Source: Seiridium cupressi (lineage: Eukaryota > Ascomycota > Sordariomycetes > Amphisphaeriales > Sporocadaceae). From it: a DNA stretch of 64,000 nucleotides. The stretch's first letter is position 1. Each line of letters opens with the position of its first letter. The position numbers were made by a program, and so were the translations under genes. The notes beneath the pieces are model-generated. The model searched no databases. It was not told where the DNA came from and saw only the letters and a list, made by a program, of their open reading frames with translations. Where the stretch lies: positions 248,001 to 312,000 of the forward strand of contig JARVKI010000044.1 in NCBI GenBank assembly GCA_036674765.1, read 5' to 3'. Of the stretch, positions 55,388-64,000 are shown piece after piece.

Positions 55388-56490
55388 ATGTCCAAGCTTA
55401 TTGCCATAACCGGCGTCACTGGTCTCCAGGTCCAAAGCCTTGTCCCTGATCTAGTCACCAACGTTTCGATACTAAAACCTAAGTAGGGCTCATCTGTTGC
55501 AGAAACCTTTCTGAAACTTTCGGGATGGCACGTACGAGGCCTCACAAGAAATCCAACTAGCAAGGCTGCACGAGCTTTGGCATCCAGGGGCGTAGAGATT
55601 GTGAAAGTCGACTTCAACGATAAACATTCCCTGCTTCCTGCCTTTGCAGGTGCCACCGTCGTTTTCTCCAACACGGATTTCTTCGCCAGCCTAATGGACG
55701 CCGCGCAATCCTCGGCACTCCCATCTGGAAGAGATCCAAAAGAGCACGCTTACGATGTCGAAGTACAACAAGGCGTTAACATCGCAGAAGCCGCTGCCTC
55801 GCCTAGAGTTATCAAAACTCTTGAGCGATTCGTACTTTCATCTCTGAGCGATGCCAAAAAGTGGAGTGGCGGCAAGTACACCGGCCTCTACCACTATGAC
55901 TCGAAAGCAGAGATGATTCGAATCATCCGTGAGAAGTTTCCGCAAGTGACAGAGCGTATGAGCTTCGTGCAGATGGGACACTATGTCACGAACTGGAGAG
56001 CATTTCCCCCGATGGCGCCGCAGAAGCAGCCCGACGGGAGCTTCGCAATAGTCAGACCATTCGGGCCTGAGCTCGCACTCCCATTCGTCGTGCCAGATCG
56101 CGACACTGGCGCCTTTGTCAAGGCGCTGGTCGATATGCCCGCGGGCAAGGACCTTCTAGGTGTGTCGCAGACTATGACTTGGCCCGAGTGGATGGATCTA
56201 TGGGGCAGTATCCATGGAGTCAAGACAGGATTCAAGCAGGTCTCTAGGGAAGAGTTCTTTGGTGCCGCCCCAAGGGTGCTACAGGACGAACTTTGGGACA
56301 CTTACGAATACATCAGAGAATTTGGGTACGACGGCGGGGATCCAAACGTTTTGACGCCTGACCAGGTGAGTGGTGCGCCGTACCCTGAACCAACCATCTA
56401 ACTTTTGTGTAGCTGGACTCTAAGATTCTTCTAACCTCCATGGAGGAATACATTCGTAGTGAGGACTGGTCGTCGGTTCTGAGCTCTTAA
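55388..56490 (+). CDS. NmrA-like NAD(P)-binding Rossmann protein, 332 aa
   Basis: Predicted cytosolic atypical short-chain dehydrogenase of the NmrA/HSCARG type, either an NADP(H) redox sensor or an isoflavone-reductase-like enzyme. Exons 55388-55429, 55487-56365 and 56413-56490. The first join completes the dinucleotide loop TGVTGLQGSSVAETFL (GxxGxxG). The donor GTCCAA is weak, but no other donor keeps the motif. Typical NmrA blocks follow: WHVRGLTRNPTSKAARALAS, VEIVKVDFNDKHSLLPAFAG, VVFSNTDFFAS and YHYDSKAEMIRIIRE. The central VQQGVNIAEAA and FVLSSLSDAKKWSGGKY segments are as in fungal NmrA-like proteins. The catalytic Tyr-x-x-x-Lys of classical SDRs is represented only by HYDSKAE. No partner GATA factor is nearby. 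Confidence 0.88.
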
Positions 56491-57465
56491 TGCTCCATCT
56501 TGGCGAAGAGTGTCAATGGATATGCTCGAGGTTGGACAGACATTTCGGGAAGTGTGTACACCCCTCATGATAGTAGAATAAATTAAGCTTTGGGTGCGGA
56601 CTAAAACCACGAAAAAACAAGGTAGCTCTGATCTTGCGCGAAATATCAATAAATCAGAAAGAGAAATAGTGAAAGAAAAAATATACTACCGCGAGCAGAT
56701 AGCCCTATCATAATGGACGCGTTGCCCACATGAACTTGTTCGCTGGTGTTTTAACAAAGCGTGTAGCTTATCAATATGTAGAGGAAAATCCATTGCAGAA
56801 ATTCTTAGAAGCTATCCAACGCGAGAAGCACTTTTCGTCATATTTTTCTCTCACTTCCGCCGTGCTGCATTTTTATTTTACTTTCCCTCACTTACACCCA
56901 TCCAAAAGTGGCATTGAAGATGACATCTGTCGCCGAGATCAAGCTTTCTTTGTCTGGGCCCGCTGAAGCCGCGCTCCTTGCGCACACTCATGATATCTTA
57001 CTACATGATTTCCCAGCTCCCCTTCGCCACAAATTCAAGCGGGACTAACGAGCTTGTGCGAGCTCTCACGGTCATGTTCCAGGCAAACTTATGATTTGAG
57101 GAGATTTGGACGGGAAAGAGAGATCAAGGGGTGGACCTTGCTCAACTTATAGAACGTGCGAGTATCATAGTCCTTTTTCCAATCTACCTTTTCTCTCTCT
57201 CCAACGTTCCTCCCTACCTTCCTCATTCCCATTTCCTCTTGACATCCACCTCGCGTCCTCCTACTTTTTCTCCTTCCAGATCACTTTATAGCGGTACTAA
57301 ATTTGCAGATTGACTACTCATCCTAGACTAGAATCAGAACGATTAAGAGCCATTTAGACGTATCGTGACTTCGTTCACACGGATATGCTTGGTATATGGA
57401 TTATGGCATAGGGGCAAGACGTACAGAGACATGAGTCATGTACTTGTGCTAATCAGAACGAGCTA
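56491..57465. other. Intergenic region between convergent NmrA-like and GST genes
   Basis: About 1 kb, with a C+T-rich stretch (57170-57290). The short open frames there are low-complexity artefacts. Nothing recognised. Confidence 0.4.
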
Positions 57466-58251
57466 TCAACCTCTGTAGCGATCGCTTTGGAGGAAGACTT
57501 TGATATTTGGCCTGGCTTCGGTAGCATTCACGAATTGAGCAAGTCGAGGATACTGCAGTAGTCCCTTGTGGCCCTCCTGTACAAGATCCTCATCGTGAAG
57601 TATCTGGTACAGTAGGACGTCACCGAAAGTAAATGTGTTTCCGATAATAAATGGGCCGGACTGTGCCGCAGGGTTGGCAGTGAGCTGCTGCTCAACTGCT
57701 TTGAGAAATCGGTTGCGATCTGTCTGCTGATGCTTTGGGGAGCTGTTGGACTCCAGGGCTGTGACGAACAGGGTACGCCCTTGATGCCAGATTTCTCAGT
57801 GGTCTGTAGCTATGGGTGAATTTCGGGACTTACAATCCGTCACAATATCTGTTATGACGTCCACGAAGTATTTCTCGTCCGTACTCTTGCCATCATATGC
57901 ATTCAGGAGCCGTGCGAAGTGGCGCAGTATCGCGTAGCTCTGAGCAAGGATACGGCCATTCAGCTCGACCACTGGAATAGTGGTGACCGGGTTCATCTTG
58001 GAAATAGTTTGCTCCTTGGCCTGAGGATATTCCTCCATAGAGTATACCTATGTCGAGTTAGCATGGTTGAAGGAATTAGTGCTGAAAAGGAGGGTTACCG
58101 TATTATCGTATGCTATCCCGGCGTCCTCCCATAGCAGTCTCACGGTCTGTCCACGACCACGAGATTTGAAGTCGAAGTAATGTATGACAGGCACACCGCC
58201 AATGGTCTCGTTGGCGGCGGACTCTTTGCCAACACGTGTAATAGTCGGCAT
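57466..58251 (-). CDS. Glutathione S-transferase, 226 aa
   Basis: Predicted cytosolic enzyme conjugating glutathione to electrophiles. Exons 58251-58099, 58047-57834 and 57779-57466. The N-terminal thioredoxin-fold domain has VIHYFDFKSRGRGQTVRLLW (possible catalytic Tyr in the first strand, as in sigma/alpha-like classes), the cis-Pro segment MNPVTTIPVVELNGRILAQS and the glutathione gamma-Glu site QSYAILRHFARLL. The helical C-terminal domain includes NRFLKAVEQQLTANPAAQSG and FIIGNTFTFGDVLLYQILHD (the N-capping box T-F-G-D). Length is normal and all joins are in frame. It sits near an NmrA-like protein and a formamidase-like hydrolase but not in an evident operon-like cluster. Confidence 0.9.
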
Positions 58252-58685
58252 CGTGGGCTGAATGAGATTTTATTGAGTGCAACAGCTATAGATTTGGTTC
58301 GGTACATTAACTTTAGAATCCCAGGAGTTATATTTGTTTTATAGGACCTATTGACCCACAATTGGGATTCGCGCCCTCCAACGTCAGTCAATCAGACACC
58401 GTAGAGATGCCCCGGACATGTCAACTATCTAGCAATAGGGCGCAGACAAGGCGCAATGAGCGACTTGCAAACGCCGTGTCCCACAGTTGGAGGTTACCTT
58501 GACCCGGCCGCTAGTAATGTAACCTAGTGTGAACCTCGCAATTTTTGGACTGGCCAATACGCAGCACCACAATGAGTAGTGTGATCAAGTCCCGCCTCTA
58601 TACTTTTAGATTGCGACTGTGACTTCTTTTAACCGTGATCATGTATTGAATCTACTATTGAATCATGCATCTAATGCTCAGCCGC
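58252..58685. other. Intergenic gap
   Basis: About 430 bp, GST promoter and hydrolase 3' flank; nothing recognised. Confidence 0.4.
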
Positions 58686-59603
58686 TCATGGTAGGCATCC
58701 GGCCTGTAGAAGTGCCAAGGTTTCAGAGAATGCCTTGGCCAATTGCACACCGCCACCCCAAATACTGTTATGCGCTCCTTGAAGTGTCACGATCTTGGCT
58801 TCCGTCTTCGCAACGTCCTTGATCACAGTGTACATCGTGTCCACCTGGTCCCAAGGCACCAGGCCGTCATCGTGGCTATGGGCCAGTACAACCGCGTCCA
58901 GTTTCAGCTGGGCATACAGTGAGGATGGGTACTCGGCTGGACTAGCTGATCCCAGTAGTGCCGGATCTTTGATACCATTGAGAGTGAGATTTGTATACTC
59001 AGGATTGGTTTGCAAGATCTGGGGGAAGTCGTAGATCCCGCTGACACCAAGGACAGCAGCAGGCTTCGGAATGGTCGTGTCGTTCAAGGCCCTGAGCGCC
59101 GCGAGAAAGGCCATTTGAGCACCGACGGAGTGGCCGGAAATCACGTAGCGTCCATCAATGGGATCGTGCTGGTTCAGGTCGCGCAGCCCCGCTACGACAT
59201 CGTTCAAATGATCGGGCCAGCTGACGTTCTGAATCTCATTTGGCGGAGTGGTGGCGGGATCCTGGACGCCTGGAAACGCAGAAAGCCGGTAATTGATCGA
59301 GGCAAATCCCGCTATCTCATCAATGGTGTGCGTGAGGTTCGTGGTGTTGCGACTCTCGAGCACCTCTATGGCCGGTTGGATGGATGTAGAGTTCACGGTC
59401 AAATCCCGAAAGTAACCTCCGTGGATGTAAACCACCCAGTGTTTTTCCGCTCGAAGCTCGGTGTGATGTCCATGTCCGTCAGGAATGTAGACGTCGTAAC
59501 TCTGAAGGACATTTGAACCGTATGAGTAATGCTCAGTTTGGCCTGATTTCGCCATCCCCGCCAAGAAAGAGAATGTCGTTATGAGGGTAGTTGCCCCACG
59601 CAT
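58686..59603 (-). CDS. Kynurenine formamidase-like alpha/beta hydrolase, 305 aa
   Basis: Alpha/beta hydrolase of the BNA7/arylformamidase kind, which hydrolyses N-formylkynurenine in tryptophan catabolism and de novo NAD synthesis. The oxyanion motif is VVYIHGGYFRD (HGG at 61-63) and the nucleophile is Ser159 in YVISGHSVGAQMAF. The acid is Asp245 or Asp246 in AHSHDDGLVPW and the base is His278 in LQGAHNSIWGG. The block INYRLSAFPGVQDP followed by SWPDHLNDVVAGLRDL is typical of fungal formamidases. The first 17 residues are mildly hydrophobic (TTLITTFSFLAG), and a second Met at 59555 would remove them. If the longer start is used the enzyme might be secreted, which would be odd for Bna7; several N-x-S/T sites are present. 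Related esterases cannot be ruled out. Confidence 0.8.
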   Translation of the reverse strand: MRGATTLITTFSFLAGMAKSGQTEHYSYGSNVLQSYDVYIPDGHGHHTELRAEKHWVVYIHGGYFRDLTVNSTSIQPAIEVLESRNTTNLTHTIDEIAGFASINYRLSAFPGVQDPATTPPNEIQNVSWPDHLNDVVAGLRDLNQHDPIDGRYVISGHSVGAQMAFLAALRALNDTTIPKPAAVLGVSGIYDFPQILQTNPEYTNLTLNGIKDPALLGSASPAEYPSSLYAQLKLDAVVLAHSHDDGLVPWDQVDTMYTVIKDVAKTEAKIVTLQGAHNSIWGGGVQLAKAFSETLALLQAGCLP

Positions 59604-59809
59604 TTTTCGGACGCGACTGGCGGTGATATTCGAAGCTACAATATAGTCTGCAACTTCCTACAATTATAGTTCCATCCCAGACAAGGTAATTGCTAACAAA
59701 AGGGAACTGTGACGGCATGGCTCTGCAACAACTGAAAGCTGTTGGCAGAAAGCACAGAGATTGGTTGAAATAAATGGGTCTGCGGAAGCTGCCCCACCAG
59801 GAGTAGATA

Positions 59810-60780
59810 ATGAGCTCCCAGCTCTGGAGGACCTGGAGCTGGAGGGCAGCTTTAGATTCTTTCTTCATGCAGCTCGGGCAGCTCAGGCAGCTCAGACACC
59901 GGCGACCACCTTATGGCATCAGCAATGCCGCGCAAGCCGGCAACAAGACTACGAAAAATCGTTTCACCCGAGCATCAGGACGACACTCTACGAACAGCCG
60001 AGATGGTACCCTATATGGAAAAGCCTCCACGCCGATCAAGACCGTGACAGGAACCAGCAGAACCAACCACGGCCACAACGTAAGTTTATCTCTAATATAA
60101 CCTCAAATAAGGATTCGTACATCTCCCGCTAATATTATAACAGACCCACCACCTCAACCACTCTGCCGGCAACGGCCATCCCCTCCGGCTCCCCCTCCCC
60201 ACCACCACCCACGTCAACGTGGTGTCGATGGGCGGAGTGCCGGTCATTGTTGTCATTCTCGGAATGGCGATGATCTTTGCGTGCGCCTCCGGGTGCATTC
60301 GTCCGTGGGTTGGCCGGTACGTACCTCTTTAGGACCCCTAAGATCTTTCCATAAAGAGGAATCACTAACCCTAAAATCGATATAGGCTACTTCTATACAG
60401 CCGTTGGTTTCGCTGGGTGTGTCGCCGCCTGTGGTGGGCAAGGCTGGTAGATGAAGACAAGGTTAGTCTGATTTTATTATAATTTATGAGTATAAAACAA
60501 CATAAAATACCCTTTTCTTTTCCTCTCCTCTCCTTTTCTCTCCTTTCCTTTTTTTTTTTTTAATTATATTTTATTACAAAGTTATTCGATCAATTAGCAA
60601 GAACTAATTTTTTTTTTTTTTTAGCTCGACAAGGTTGAGGAGCTCGAGAAGCTCCGTGCTGCCCGCCGCGCCGCCGAGGCCGCCAGAAAGAAGAGGGAGA
60701 GGGAGGGAGGAGCAGGCCGCAGCCCAGAACCCGGAGCAAAAGCAATTTCCAGAATTCCATGGATCATTCGTCAATATTGA
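59810..60780 (+). CDS. Small basic single-pass membrane protein of unknown function, 224 aa
   Basis: Not recognised as a named family. Four exons (59810-60079, 60144-60316, 60386-60461, 60625-60780) all join in frame at canonical sites. The first ninety residues are basic and polar. Exon two has a His/Pro-rich stretch and one clear membrane segment (MGGVPVIVVILGMAMIFACA). A Trp/Arg-rich juxtamembrane part follows (YSRWFRWVCRRLWWARLVDE). The last exon is a charged helix (LDKVEELEKLRAARRAAEAA then RKKRERE), probably a short coiled coil. The membrane segment and the splice consistency across three introns argue for a real gene. An overlapping frame from 59761 is also open through exon one but gives no membrane segment downstream, so the N-terminus is the weakest part. 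Confidence 0.6.
60515..60623 (+). repeat. Poly-pyrimidine/poly-T low-complexity tract in an intron
   Basis: Within the 163-nt last intron of the small membrane protein gene there is a CT-rich run followed by two T runs of 11 or more bases, the second ending directly in the TTTAG acceptor. It makes this the longest intron of the gene and is prone to length variation and sequencing error. Confidence 0.7.
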
Positions 60781-61242
60781 AGTGATCAGGGTTTTATTAC
60801 GGAAGCCTATCGTTCAAATATATGAGAGGTATTCGGGGCAGGGTCGCTAGAAATATCGCGACCGTGGGGCAACTAGTAGATTGGCTAGCTGCCGGCAGAG
60901 GTGAGAAACTTTGCTTGACGGCATAGTTTGCAGGGTATATGCCACATATCTCTGCCTTGGTATTAATTGTGCATACTTGAAATCATATCTGAGTAGGGAA
61001 ATTCATTCATATGCGTAGTGAGCAGCTGGTCATACTGGGACTGACTACGCGATCTTCAGCCAGTTATACATATATGAGTTCCAGATTTAGCATTCAGATT
61101 CAATATACAGCGGCACTATCCTAACAGAACAACAACCAGAGCACGCCTATCCTCAGCGAAACACACCAATGACACTAGAGTCATCTAGGCAATACAGAAG
61201 TTGGAAACCACTCAACCTCCAAGAAAGGTTTTGCACAACGCG
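60781..61242. other. Intergenic gap between convergent genes
   Basis: About 460 bp, A+T-rich; nothing recognised. Confidence 0.4.
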
Positions 61243-63383
61243 TTACAGCCTTACAGCACCGCCCTTGAGTTCCTGGAGGTCTTTACTCCGGAATGGAACA
61301 TATTCGTTTGTACCGGGAGCCAGCCAATAGAGTGCATCCGCGGCCTCGCCCTTCTCCTTTGCACCCTTTTCAATAACATCTTTGTTGATGCCTTCCGACC
61401 TGAGTCGTGCTTTCTGCATTTTCATCGTGCCAGTGTATTCCAGCTCGCGGCAAACTCTCACAAAAATTGGTACAGCATACCGTGGCAAACAAGCTAAACA
61501 GTGCTCGGCCAAGCCTTTGAGATCCAAGTTGGATCCCTTTGTGGCTGCATCTCGAGGCACTATAGCCGCACAGCCAGCTCGGCCGTCAGTATTCGGCACT
61601 AGGACTCCGTACACGTTGGTCGCGGCGACCTGAGGGAATTCGCCAATGACATCGCTGACCTCATTGGTCGAAACGTTTTCCGACTTCCACCTATACGTGT
61701 CTCCGAGGCGGTCGATGAAATACAGTCTCCCATCAGAATCCAGGCGCATCACATCGCCAGATCGGAACCACAAGTCCCCCTTCCTGAATACATCCGCCAC
61801 CCGGCGTTTCACCGAGGCAGCGTGATTGTTGAAGTAGGTTGGGACCCCAAGGTCGGGGTTTCGGACGTCGAGTTGGTGGATCATCTCGCCCGGCTCTCCC
61901 GTTTTGGCTTCAATCGCCAGTCCATCCTTACCACGGAGGACTTCCTGGGTGTCGGGATCAATCAGGATGCGTCTCTCGCCGGATGAATTCCACCAGTGCC
62001 AAAGTTTCCCGCGCACGGCAATGGCATTACGCGAGAAATCGCCCCGATTTGCGTTTGTCATGAAGCCCATAGAGTCTGTCCCTGCGTAGAGCTCGTTGAT
62101 ACACTCGATGCCGAATCTCTCACGGAAGGCCTCCCAGACGTCTGCTCTCATTCCATTGCCCCATGCCATTCTGACCTTGTGTCCCTTGTCTAGTTTCGAA
62201 GGCGGGGCGTTCAAGAGATACCGGCAAAGCTCTCCAACGTATTGAATATGGGTGGCCTGGGAGCCATGGACTTCTGGCCAGAAATTCTTGTGCGAGAACT
62301 TGCGGGATAGAACGACGGTAGCTCCGACACTAATGCAGGGAACAACACAGAGACCATGACCAGCACCATGAAACATTGGAAGGCAAGTGTACATCCTGTC
62401 GCCGGGCTTCAGACCGATGTCGTTGGGTACTCCGCGAGCTGTAAACCCAATTTCGCGTGCACGAGTCAGGATTGTACCTTTAGGCAGCCCCGTCGTACCC
62501 GAAGCTGAGTTGATTGGGATAGTTAGCTGGGAATCTCGCAGGCTCACTGAAAGGTGCTGCTATCTACTGTCTTGCTCAATGTCCGACCAATTCCATCTTG
62601 GATGGAAGGACATAGACCGATACCCTCATCTTTTGGTATCAAAGGTAAAATACACGTTGGCACTTACTATAGATTAGACATGAGGTATCTAGGGGGTTAA
62701 TGTTTTTCCGACGTTCTGCGGGCAAGGGTGCAAAGTCCTTGAGCAACTGGAAAGACTGGGGCGAATAGTACATGGTGCTAATCCCAGACTCGGTGAGATC
62801 CGTTTCAATGGGAGAGACAAGATCGTGCAGGTTGGTATCGGCGAGTAGATACGTTGGCTTCCCAAGCTCAACGGAATGCTTTAAAGACAAAGCGGTCAGG
62901 TTGCAGTTGATAAAAGCGATTGCAGCCCCGATACCCTCGAGCGCGAGCCATAGCATCAGCCACTCTGGCGAGTTTCCTCCATCGAGAGCAACCATCTCGC
63001 CCTTTTGGATGCCAAGGTCGTTCATCAACCAGTTGCCGATCGGTTGAGCAGCGTTGAAAAACTCGGTATAGGTCCATTGTCGTCCCTCGAAAACGAGGAA
63101 TATGTAGTCGCCCTCGGGCGTACCCACGCGGTCCTCGAAGCAGCTATAAACAAGCAACTTATCCTGTGCAGCCCTCTCGCCTATGTATTTCATCATCGAG
63201 TCCATTGTGGCTTTCCTGCTCCCCCGACGAGCGTCATGTCGAATATGAAATTTCGCGTCAAGATAACCGGCGACGGCGGCCGCGCCCACAGCTGATCCTG
63301 CTATTGCCACTGCGAAGGACGTCAGTATTCAGTGCTAGACGGTCCCTAATGGGTCCATGGTGTAAGTGGAACTGACACGCCAT
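61243..63383 (-). CDS. FAT1: FAT1-type very-long-chain acyl-CoA synthetase / fatty acid transporter, 636 aa
   Basis: Activates long and very-long-chain fatty acids to CoA esters, using ATP, at peroxisome/ER membranes and aids their uptake. The favoured model is 63383-63377, 63309-62668 and 62504-61243. A 7-nt first exon (ATGGCGT) gives MALAIAGSAVGAAAVAGYLD, a hydrophobic start followed by AKFHIRHD, as in other fungal FATP proteins. Without it the second exon has no ATG. The 163-nt second intron ends at CTCAG, producing the ATP/AMP motif IY-TSGTTGLPKGT. Further blocks are ELYAGTDSMGFMTN (AMP-binding), LYFIDRLGDTYRWKSENVST (FATP/VLACS signature) and YTGTMKMQKARLR with the C-terminal catalytic Lys region. 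Length is close to the family norm. Assignment to the family is firm; the 7-nt exon is inferred. Confidence 0.88.
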
Positions 63384-64000
63384 GCTGAGCACAGGTTTGA
63401 GAAACTCTCAATCAACAGTGTACCGATTCTGAATCTCGAAGATCTTGCTTGACACTTCTTTTCATTTGAGAATCCAGGCGGCTTTTGCTTCTCGAGCGCG
63501 GCCGAGGTCCCCTAGATATTGTGCATGCCCCGCAGAGATGCCGGGGGTAAAGCAATGCCGCCAGGTGCGGAGTAGGACTCATCGTATCACAACAATGGCT
63601 ACTTGTCAGGACCCCTTGCCGTTGCATCGAAGCGCCCAGGCACAGCGGTCTCACTGGACTACCCAAAAAAATGCATTGTCGTTGCTGATCACCTCGTTGC
63701 GAGGGTTGTTTGGCACGTTTCTGATAGGTCAGCATCCGCCTTTGGCCCGGTAAGCCGTCTGCTTCAATCTATATCCATATTGCGGAACGGGCACGGTGAA
63801 CGTGATAACACGCTTGCTTCTCTTCTGTTTTTTCTTGGGAGAGGAGAGGACATGAGATTCAAGCATTAGTGGTGTTTTTGGAGCAAGGTAAGGTTTGAGC
63901 AGAGTTGCAATGGCACTACAATTGTCAGCATCAGGTATGGTATGGCTTCGGGTCCATTGCCATTGGTTGACGTCACTCGACTTCAATGGCGGCCTTAGAA
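63384..64000. other. Right-end flank upstream of FAT1
   Basis: About 620 bp of FAT1 promoter and beyond. Overlapping open frames on both strands have no motif; no gene supported before the window ends. Confidence 0.4.

Noticed and set aside
57160..57313. Ser/Pro/Phe-rich open frames of about 60 codons
   Set aside because: They arise from a C+T-rich tract readable in several frames; no signal of coding.
1..64000. CRISPR array, phage, integron or intact transposon
   Set aside because: No direct-repeat/spacer pattern, transposase, integrase or reverse-transcriptase motif seen; the organism is a fungus.

Overview
The window is nuclear DNA from a filamentous ascomycete (Pezizomycotina). Coding is split by many short introns (about 49-170 nt) with GTRNGT-like donors, CTAAY-like branch sites and YAG acceptors. 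The gene families are typically fungal: three Zn(II)2Cys6 regulators, a siderophore transporter, xanthine dioxygenase, Lunapark and a GRIP golgin. Dothideomycetes is my best guess for the class, but that is inference. I see no viral, bacterial-operon or organellar DNA and no intact transposon.

Left part (0-14.6 kb): mostly conserved housekeeping genes. A large Zn2Cys6 regulator is followed by a gene-poor 2 kb gap holding a short RIP-like relic. Then come TIM50 (mitochondrial import), an F-box-like protein of unknown role, VTA1 (ESCRT/Vps4 cofactor), an ER disulfide isomerase ending in RDEL, and RRP41 (RNA exosome).

Middle (15-47.6 kb): an accessory block. It contains three decayed genes: a Zn2Cys6 regulator with a frameshift, a lost zinc-ligand Cys and an in-frame stop; a GH5 glucanase with two opposite frameshifts; and a hemerythrin-like gene with three frameshifts. 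Intact genes are a quinone-oxidoreductase-like MDR enzyme, xanthine dioxygenase (xanA), a small secreted Cys protein, a DHA1 MFS transporter divergent from a Zn2Cys6 regulator, a DUF4267 membrane protein, an amino-acid permease, a siderophore transporter, an intracellular trypsin-like protease, guanine deaminase, an MFS sugar transporter and a CYP65-like P450. Guanine deaminase (guanine to xanthine) and XanA (xanthine to urate) are consecutive purine-salvage/nitrogen steps. Both have a CGG-N6-CCG motif about 230-250 bp upstream of the ATG, the core of the purine regulator UaY site. The siderophore transporter has a near-perfect iron-GATA site upstream.

Right part (48-64 kb): Lunapark (LNP1) and the golgin IMH1 share a divergent intergenic region. 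They are followed by a gap with a degenerate tRNA-like element, an NmrA-like NAD(P)-binding protein, a glutathione S-transferase, a kynurenine-formamidase-like hydrolase, a small single-pass membrane protein and a FAT1-type acyl-CoA synthetase/fatty acid transporter.

Exon joins were worked out by hand from splice motifs, reading-frame continuity and remembered family motifs. No alignment or search was run.
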